From Marsupella aquatica (taxonomy: Eukaryota > Marchantiophyta): a stretch of 64,000 bases of DNA. Every line of letters starts with the position of its first letter. Position 1 is the stretch's first letter. A program made the position numbers and the translations under genes. The notes under the pieces are model-generated. The model did not search any database, was not told the DNA's origin, and saw only the letters and a program-made list of their open reading frames with translations. Positions 57,190-64,000 of the stretch are shown here, in pieces. The stretch spans positions 17,422,001 to 17,486,000 of the forward strand of contig OZ316897.1 of NCBI GenBank assembly GCA_973895155.1, in the 5' to 3' direction.

Positions 57190-60100
57190 GTTCGTTGATG
57201 TCAAGGTAGAGAAACTCCAGAATATTGCTCACTCGACATAGTGAAAAGCGGTGCATGTGACGAAGCTCCCAGCGAGATTCAATACGCTCATACAAATAGG
57301 AAGGGCTACGTCCGGGGTGAGTCCTGCATGGGTCGTGCCAGCTTTCCATTTCAAAGCCAACTACTGTAGAAGAAAAGCTTCAAACACGGACGAATGAAGG
57401 CCCACGATTCTGAAGGAAACCCTCTGAATTCCACATAACGAACGAGAAGCTTGCCAACACTGCTGATCTATCACCTACAGGTCACCTTGGACGAGTGTAA
57501 GATCGAAGAAGTTAGACCTCTAGGGGCTATTTGCACATTGTAGTAGGAAAAGCGACCTTCATGCGAATCATATCAACGGGTCGTAAAATTAACTTAGGAG
57601 AGTAGTCCGAGGAGAACCAAACTCGATGGTCAGCTAGAGCCTAATCAATGGGTCTAATCGATAAGTTGACAGAACCAACTTAGAAGACTAGTAGGCGAAG
57701 CGAACTTGATAAGAATGGAACATGAAATCAACGTTCGTTTGGGTCTGCTAGTGATCAACTGCGTTGCAATGTGGCAGCCTTGATCCTAAATACCACTAGC
57801 GCTGCGGAGCAACAAAGCGGAGGGGAATCCTCGCCATGGAGAAAACGGAGAAAACGGAGAATTCCGCGGGAACTCTGCCACGTGGAGGCGACGATCGTGT
57901 CAGTTTTTTGTCGCGTTGCGTTTGGCTTTAGCGCCTTGGGTTCGCTTGACCAGGCATTGGGTAAACTACAGTAAACTCGCAGTCCCGGTCCGAACGGCGA
58001 GGCAGGCCAACCAGTTGGCCAAGGCAGTTACTGTAGTTAGTTCACCTCCAGCGCCATATGGCAGGCCCCCCCCCTGTGGGCGGACTACAGTGACCCGCAC
58101 GGTAAGTCTTCAGTCGGCGTCGAACTTTGACAGAATGATGCACGTGTGGGTAATGAGGACCGTCCAATCGGAGCCAGGCTAGCTGAGATCCACGGCTAAG
58201 AATAAGACACGATGGAAGGGTGGCAGAGGGCAAGCACACGGACAGTGGTTTCTGCATTATTTTGTTTATGACTGCTATTCTGTCTTATTGCTTGTGGTAG
58301 AGCCATCCTGTGTGCCGTAATCTATAAGGTTTTTCCTTATTGGCCAATGTTTGGTGTGTGAAGGGGAGAAGATGTTAGTAAAATCATCCTATATCTGACA
58401 TTCTCAAATTATTTTCTGACGGTTAGATCTCCCTAATTTTAAGGAAGGCCATTCGATTCTGGCTGATGGGGCCAGCGAATAGGTGAGAAATTGGCCAAGG
58501 CGACATAAAAAATGCTCACGAGTTTTAGCTAAAAGTGGCAAACAAAGACTTTTTGCAGAAGGTGGAATCTAGCCAAAATTGGCCACTACAAAAAAATGGC
58601 CTCTATATCATCCAACCATGATTTATTTGTTTGTATCTAGTGAGTCAACTGTATGCATTAATTAGTGTATGGGCAGAGTAAAGTTTTTAAGACTCCCATG
58701 GTAGACCATGATAGATGATTTTCTTCTACAACTCACGGGAACCACATTAAATGTTGTACGTTATGCAAGGGGGGCTAGCGGTTGGTGCATGATTGCTGCC
58801 CGCAGAATAAAGTTATGGTTCTAATAACAAGCAAATGATAGATCATGTACAACAAATGATAGGGTCATTTTATTGATTCTAATAGAAGACTTAATAATTT
58901 TATGTGAAAAACATTAGGGTCTTTAGAATACAATTTTGAGACTTATAAGAACATTGGGGTATTTTTAATCAAAAATTTGAAGCATTCCAAGAATAATTTA
59001 TTTTTTTTAACAGTTTAGGGGTTCCAAAGCCTGAAAGAGATTGCCAGTGATAGGAGGACTCCATATAGCATATAGTAAGACCCCTGAGAATGGGAGGACT
59101 CCATATAGCATATAGTGAGACCCCTGAGAACTGCTCAAATTCATAATTGAGAAAGTGGTAGTTGAAATAGAGTTCAATGCATGAGTGCAAAGATAAGCCA
59201 GGCAAGAGTGGCCAGTACAGGGAAAGGCAATTTAAGTTGCACCTGACTACAAATTGTGAGGAAAGCAAGCAGGAAAGCAAGGACCAAAAAGTTCATTCCC
59301 ACCTTATACTAAAGGGAAAAATTTAGGGCATTGAATGCCCTCCAACCTACATTGCAACCCCTCTTGCAACCCAAGTTTTTCTTTCCCCCCTCTTTGATTA
59401 TCCAACCTCATTATCCCTCAGACCTCATCCCACTTTGTAATTTTTCTTTCGCAATTGCTACAGTGACATAAAACATCTCAGCCAAACTGACTTGAGACTA
59501 CAACATTATAGCTAAAAAAACTCTTTTTCATTGAACTTACTTAGGATTGTGACTTGATCGAGGAGTACAAAAGTATATTAGAAAACTTTGGAGCCCCCAC
59601 ATCACCTGTGGCATTTTTAATCAGGTACACCCTAACAATTTAGAACCCTTTTCATTCTTTCAGTTTTTAACGTCTGTTAATTTATAATATTTTAGAAGTA
59701 TTCCAAAATTTGGTTAAATTAAACCATATCTTTTAAAGAGTCAAAAGGATTGTAGAGCCCTGATTTTTCTTTAACAAATTTTTGTAATCTTTTATTAGAG
59801 AACTAATTTTTCTACCCTATACTTTATACCATAATTTTTGAAGCTGCTATATGGTGAATGCACATTTCAGATTTTGTCTTATTCAGATTTTTGTGTCATG
59901 TATTTTCATTTCAATCTGCCTTATCAAGGGGCAGCCTTTGTATTCTATACATTTTTAATTAATTTTTAGACCCCTTTAGTTTTAGGTATTTAAGAGTATT
60001 TTGAACTTATTTTGGCAGCCCCCTTTCACAGTATGTGTTATCTTAGAGATGAAACCAAAGGCTCCACCACCATGAGTGAGAGAAATGATACTGAAGATTG

Positions 60101-61405
60101 AACATGAATGCATAGTCTCTTAAGTTCTCCTCATGTTTTTCTTTCCTAGGTTTATGGTTTTTATTGAAAGGAGTGTCATTCATAAGTGTCATTCATAAGG
60201 CACCCTGAGTTAAGTGCACACATCGTAGCATCGTTTGACTGTACCTTTTCTTGGTCACTGTGCTTTTCTTGGCAGACACTTTACTTATATAACAGCACTT
60301 CTATGCTCTCATATTTTATTTACTTTCAGATCACTACAAGACAAAAAATAAAGCATCTTCCAGGATGAGCATGCTATATTAGAGAACTAATTTTTCTATC
60401 CTATACTTTATAGCACATGTAATTATGTCATTTTTGTGGAAGTGAGACATTTGAGTGCACAACATCACTCTAAACTCATCAATATCTCTTCCCGTGCATC
60501 AATCTGACATATGCAACAAATTCCACCTTTCTTTGTGACCAGTGTGCACCATAGTCCACCATCCTTGTTGTTAACCAACGCTCAATCACATGCCTCAATT
60601 GATCAGATCCAATGGCTAGGTTTTTGTGAAGTTTCAACGTCCCCAGGCCTATTTTTACTGTTCCGACCTTCAATTTGGTTTGGAAAAATAGAGGACAAAT
60701 AGGACAGTAGTGCATCATTCATTTCTCCTTTAAATTTGTAAAAGACCCGGGAACAAACCAGGCCTGCCCTCTTGGCGGGATCAGATATAATTATATATTT
60801 GCATTCTCTCCTTTTAGGTTTGGACTGCATTTTCATTTCAATTCTCATTTTGTGCTGACTAGTTTCCAATGGAATGACACCTGATTGACAGAAGATAATT
60901 CGTTACACACTGTAGCACCGTTGGGATGTGGCCAGAATGCTGCACATGTGGATCCAAAACATTGAGAACCTCTAGCTAACCCTAGCCTGGGCATCAAGGT
61001 TATAATAGTTGGCGTTCTTCAACCCATGAAATAGTCTGTTTGCTTTCTGGTCAGCAGTTATGTTCATGCATGACAAAACTTGCTGGAGTGAGTACTGTAG
61101 TACCAAAAGCTGACCCATCCAGTAGAGGAGATGATCACTCCAGAGCATGCACCTCATGCAGGGTAGTCCACAAGGGGGGTCATACCCAGGACCAGGAGGG
61201 AGAGAGGGTTGGACCAGAGCTCTGGACCAGTCAAGGCCAGAGTACAAACCATGAGTCACACCACCCCAAGGCATGTGGAGGAGGATTGAACCGGGGACTT
61301 CTACGTCTAGGCTCCTCGGCCAAAGGGTTCGTTTGGAGTGAGTAGTTGACAAGACTCCTAGCCTAAACTCTCCTAGTTATTTTTTGTATTTTAATTGAAG
61401 GTATA
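57190..61405. other. non-genic region
   Basis: No supported gene. A GC-rich stretch at 57770-58200 has chance frames only. A 40-bp tandem duplication (GGAGGACTCCATATAGCATA then TAGTRAGACCCCTGAGAA) stands at 59053-59131. AT-rich sequence follows to 60900. Confidence 0.45.
61100..61335 (-). mobile_element. SINE-like segment with tRNA-type A and B boxes
   Basis: On the minus strand TGGCCGAGGAGC (complement of 61311-61322) resembles a Pol III A box, and GGTTCAATCC (complement of 61283-61292) matches the B box consensus, with about 30 bases from box start to box start, as in tRNA-derived SINEs. The rest to about 61100 is unique. No other copy is in the window, and no poly-A tail or target duplication is clear. 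Confidence 0.35.
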
Positions 61406-62340
61406 CAGTGAACTCTGGATAAACGCACCCTCTCTGGTAGACAGATCTAGCGTGCACTAAACCAGGTGTTGCATGACTTGATAAGCGCACATCCCACTAA
61501 AAGTACTGTAATAGATAAGTGTGCTTAATTTGGGATCCTTTGTTAAATGTGTAATTATCCCGGGTTTCCAGGTGTTTGAGACCAAGTTGTGTGGGTGATG
61601 GCAGATTGAGCACTACCAAGTGAATGAACAATGATATGGACTCCAAAACTCACCATGCACATTGTAAATATTACAATATACCCAGATCACACCAACATTC
61701 CATGAAGTCAAACTTTATTTCAAAATGACACATTATGTGTCCAATGGAGAGATTTGCTTGATCGACCCCCAAAATGAAACTTGTTACTTGATCGACCCCC
61801 TGAAGTCTATCAACGGTCCAGATCTGAGATCGAAAGGTCCATCAACGGTCCAGATTGGGGAAAAGTATTGAGGGGGTTGAATTAAACAAACTTTTTCCAG
61901 AAGGGGGTCTACTAAGCATATCTCTCGTGTCCAATGCGTAGTAAAAACAAAAGTGGACAACAGTTCCTACAATGGACCTACACAACTTCTTTAGTACCGA
62001 CAGCAGTATGGGCCCCGTAGTCAGCCTCGTACCTTGATCCCTGCCCTAATTCTTTGCCCAATCTCCTTAAGTGCATTATGTACTCTACTAATAATGGGCA
62101 TGCCTTTATCTACAAATGACATTTCTGGAGTTTATGCCTTTATATATAAGCGCATTCAATCACTTATCCAGGGTAAGCGCTTAGCAAGTTGTCCTTTAGT
62201 GGAATGATTTTAGCCCTATGTGCGCTTAGAAAAAACGCTTAAAAATGGCTTATCCTGTGTTAAAAAGAGGGAAGAACAACATGGCATGCAATAATCCAGG
62301 GTAAGGGTTAATGGAGAGTGAGTTTATCCAGAGTTCACTG
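61406..62340. mobile_element. pogo/Tc1-mariner-like non-autonomous element (935 bp)
   Basis: The left end is CAGTGAACTCTGGATAAAC and the complement of the right end is identical over these 19 bases, then CACTCTCC-like on both sides. TA flanks the element directly on each side (61404-61405 and 62341-62342). Inside, many short steps such as GATAAGCGCA, GATAAGTGTGC and TAAGCGCTTA repeat the end motif. No transposase frame remains. Around 61755-61925 a segment with TTGATCGACCCCC twice and CAACGGTCCAGAT twice looks like a nested insertion. Confidence 0.75.
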
Positions 62341-62342
62341 TA

Positions 62343-63125
62343 ATGCTCCTCCCAAGTTTTTTTATTCTTCCAATATTTAGTCATGGGTTTATGCTCACTA
62401 ACCCATCCCAACTTAGGGGCCATCGTCAGTTTAGGCCTCGACTGAAAACCCTTGGGATTACAGACGATAACCCCTAGCCTCCAAGAGTGCCTACAACTGT
62501 CTGAAAGGTCATCCAAACAATGCAATAGTTGTGCCCAAAACGTGTTACCTGAACAAAGGGAAAAGGCCACCGCGTGGGGGATCTGTCCAGAATCTTGGAA
62601 CAAAGTTCTCTCTCCTTTTGTCTACCAAGAACATAAGCTGTGGCTCGACATCATCTGACGGAATTTTGCAGAGATATTCACAGATTCAACTCTTGTCGAG
62701 CATCGGTAGATGACAGCGTGCACTTTTGCAGCCTTGGCGCAAGTATGTAAAGTGCGTCATACGTTCATCTACTTCAAAACATTTTTTACATCCTCAATCG
62801 TTTGGACTAGACAACGTGCACTGTGTGAACTCTCAATAACTAATCCAACCTGGAAGCCTTAAACTTAGCTTCAGCACCGCCGTTCTCTTGAGACAACAGA
62901 CTCATCCAGACTGCCTTGATATGATGTGTACACGTAAATGGATCTTATACAAATTTTGGAAGTAAACTCCTTTTAAGGAATGCTGTTCTAATCCTGCAAA
63001 TCTGCAACGATCGACGTCCATCCGAACTATGAAGAAAGTTGGGAAGCAGCGAACAGTGAGTAGGTAACAATTGACGGTCTAATTGGTAGCTCTTCCGACA
63101 CTTCTTCGGCCAATCAGCGACTGAA
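62343..63125. other. spacer before the aspartic protease 3' end
   Basis: No gene recognised. It should contain the protease 3' untranslated region near 62950-63125. Confidence 0.45.
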
Positions 63126-64000
63126 TTACTTCGCTTTATCACATACGGCAGGCTTCCAACCGAGCGTGTTGTCATCATTGTTGACAAAAATGTGTAAGTT
63201 CTGCATGTGCAAGTTGCCTACTACGTTCACTCCGTCACCGGACGTGAAACTCAAGCAGAAAATATTCGAATCAACTTCTATGTAAGCGCTAGCCTGAGGG
63301 AGATTGAAGTCCGCCCATCTGAACTGGAAACTGATTGAAGGGAAGACTGGCCTAGATTCAGGTGCGTTGCTAGTATCCCAGCAGCGGTCGAGTCCAAAGC
63401 TGTTTCCATCCACTGGCGGGTACCGCACTGTGTTGCTGACTTTGGAGACTAGAACGTCGTAAGCAGGAGAAAGAAGCTCTGTGAGAGTTGTCCCCGTGTC
63501 AACTATAGTACCTCCGTTTCCCGTATTTGAATCTATTTTAAAAGTTGAGGACGGAATTTTTCGCAGAGCTTTCCCGTCAACTTTGATCCCGTCAACTTGG
63601 ACGTAATAGAAGGAAGGGTTCTGGTCATTGCTCAGAATGGGTGTCCACCTGCTGCCCAGGGCGTGAGCAAAAGAGCTGTTCCCTAATATGAAAGGGCTGG
63701 TCTTTGTTGTCGCTTCGTACACGCTCACAAGACAGAAAGAAAACTTGTTACCCACCAATGGACTGAGTTGAGATGGCAGAGACAATTGGCCCTTTCCAAT
63801 GCCAATGATACCGTCGGTCCCAGCCAGGTCGCCAGAGTTGGCAGTCCCACATCCGAAAGCGAAATCTGGTATCTTGTCCGTGTTTCCAGGGGTCAATCCA
63901 AAACTAACTGTTTCTGTTGCAAACACCCCCGCAGTAGTTGTTCCATCTCCATACTTTATCTTGAAGGGGCAAGTATCACTATGACGACATGAAGGACTGA
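63126..64000 (-). CDS. nepenthesin-like aspartic protease, C-terminal part (5' cut by window edge)
   Basis: The frame is open from the window edge and ends at 63126, giving about 290 residues. It begins with CPFKIKYGDGTTTAG and FATETVSFG, the flap region of plant A1B proteases, then FAFGCG, GIIGIGKGQLSLPSQL, FSFCLV, the second active-site motif GGTIVDTGTTLTEL (catalytic Asp in DTG), and the closing VVGNLHMQNLHI and LGWKPAVCD. These are the usual landmarks of nepenthesin/CND41-like enzymes, secreted or vacuolar. The first catalytic Asp (DTGS), the signal peptide and the cysteine-rich insert lie outside the window. The GDG-flap and second Asp are intact, and there is no frameshift in the visible part. 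Confidence 0.88.
   Translation of the reverse strand, partial: SPSCRHSDTCPFKIKYGDGTTTAGVFATETVSFGLTPGNTDKIPDFAFGCGTANSGDLAGTDGIIGIGKGQLSLPSQLSPLVGNKFSFCLVSVYEATTKTSPFILGNSSFAHALGSRWTPILSNDQNPSFYYVQVDGIKVDGKALRKIPSSTFKIDSNTGNGGTIVDTGTTLTELLSPAYDVLVSKVSNTVRYPPVDGNSFGLDRCWDTSNAPESRPVFPSISFQFRWADFNLPQASAYIEVDSNIFCLSFTSGDGVNVVGNLHMQNLHIFVNNDDNTLGWKPAVCDKAK

Noticed and set aside
57771-58182. Frames in the GC-rich stretch with CTACAGTA-like motifs
   Set aside because: No ATG start, no family features, and composition alone explains the open frames.
58586-58600. CACTACAAAA, like a classic CACTA terminus
   Set aside because: No inverted partner, subterminal repeats or transposase fragment nearby; ten bases by chance.
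61283-61322. A tRNA gene on the minus strand
   Set aside because: A and B boxes are present but no acceptor stem or anticodon arm can be folded, and the A to B spacing is too short; noted as SINE-like instead.

Overview
The window is nuclear DNA from a land plant. The evidence is a KUP/HAK potassium transporter, a CHX cation/H+ exchanger, a CXE16-type carboxylesterase, a nepenthesin-like aspartic protease, short GT-AG introns, and plant transposons (CACTA, an LTR element primed by initiator Met tRNA). The lineage is not proven. A seed-free plant (moss, liverwort or lycophyte) is only a guess.

Layout. (1) 1-10912 is the 3' part of a large CACTA (En/Spm) element. It has a TNP2-type transposase (3 exons, 1150 aa), a TNPA/Transposase_24-type accessory protein (9 exons, 751 aa), subterminal repeats and a 3' terminus CACTAGTAGAAACC. 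Upstream of the transposase, on the same strand and with no element end in between, lie an EDM2-like PHD module, a two-BRCT protein and an F-box-like protein: apparent cargo. (2) 10913-20801 is repeat-rich. Two fragments of an LTR retrotransposon flank satellite arrays with 64-69 bp and ~108 bp monomers, which share a near-palindromic 17-bp core. The CACTA element ends exactly inside the first LTR fragment, and the second fragment shows the uninterrupted sequence. (3) 20802-40603 is mostly non-genic. It holds a decayed Ser-rich minisatellite gene, a WRAP73 3' remnant with a frameshift, one unrecognised ORF, and a solo LTR with a 5-bp target duplication. (4) 40604-54356 is the genic core: CXE16-like esterase (-), KUP/HAK transporter (-, 9 exons, 776 aa), then CHX (+), divergent from KUP across 1.2 kb. 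(5) 54357-64000 has small transposons (a foldback MITE, a TA-flanked pogo-like element containing a SINE-like segment), and ends in an aspartic protease cut by the window edge.

KUP and CHX are both monovalent-cation transporters and form a head-to-head pair that could share regulation. CHX and WRAP73 each carry an apparent single extra A in an AAA run that breaks the frame. This could be real decay or consensus error. All gene models are manual reconstructions: exon chains for TNP2, TNPA-like, CXE and KUP close exactly in frame across every junction, which is the main support for them.
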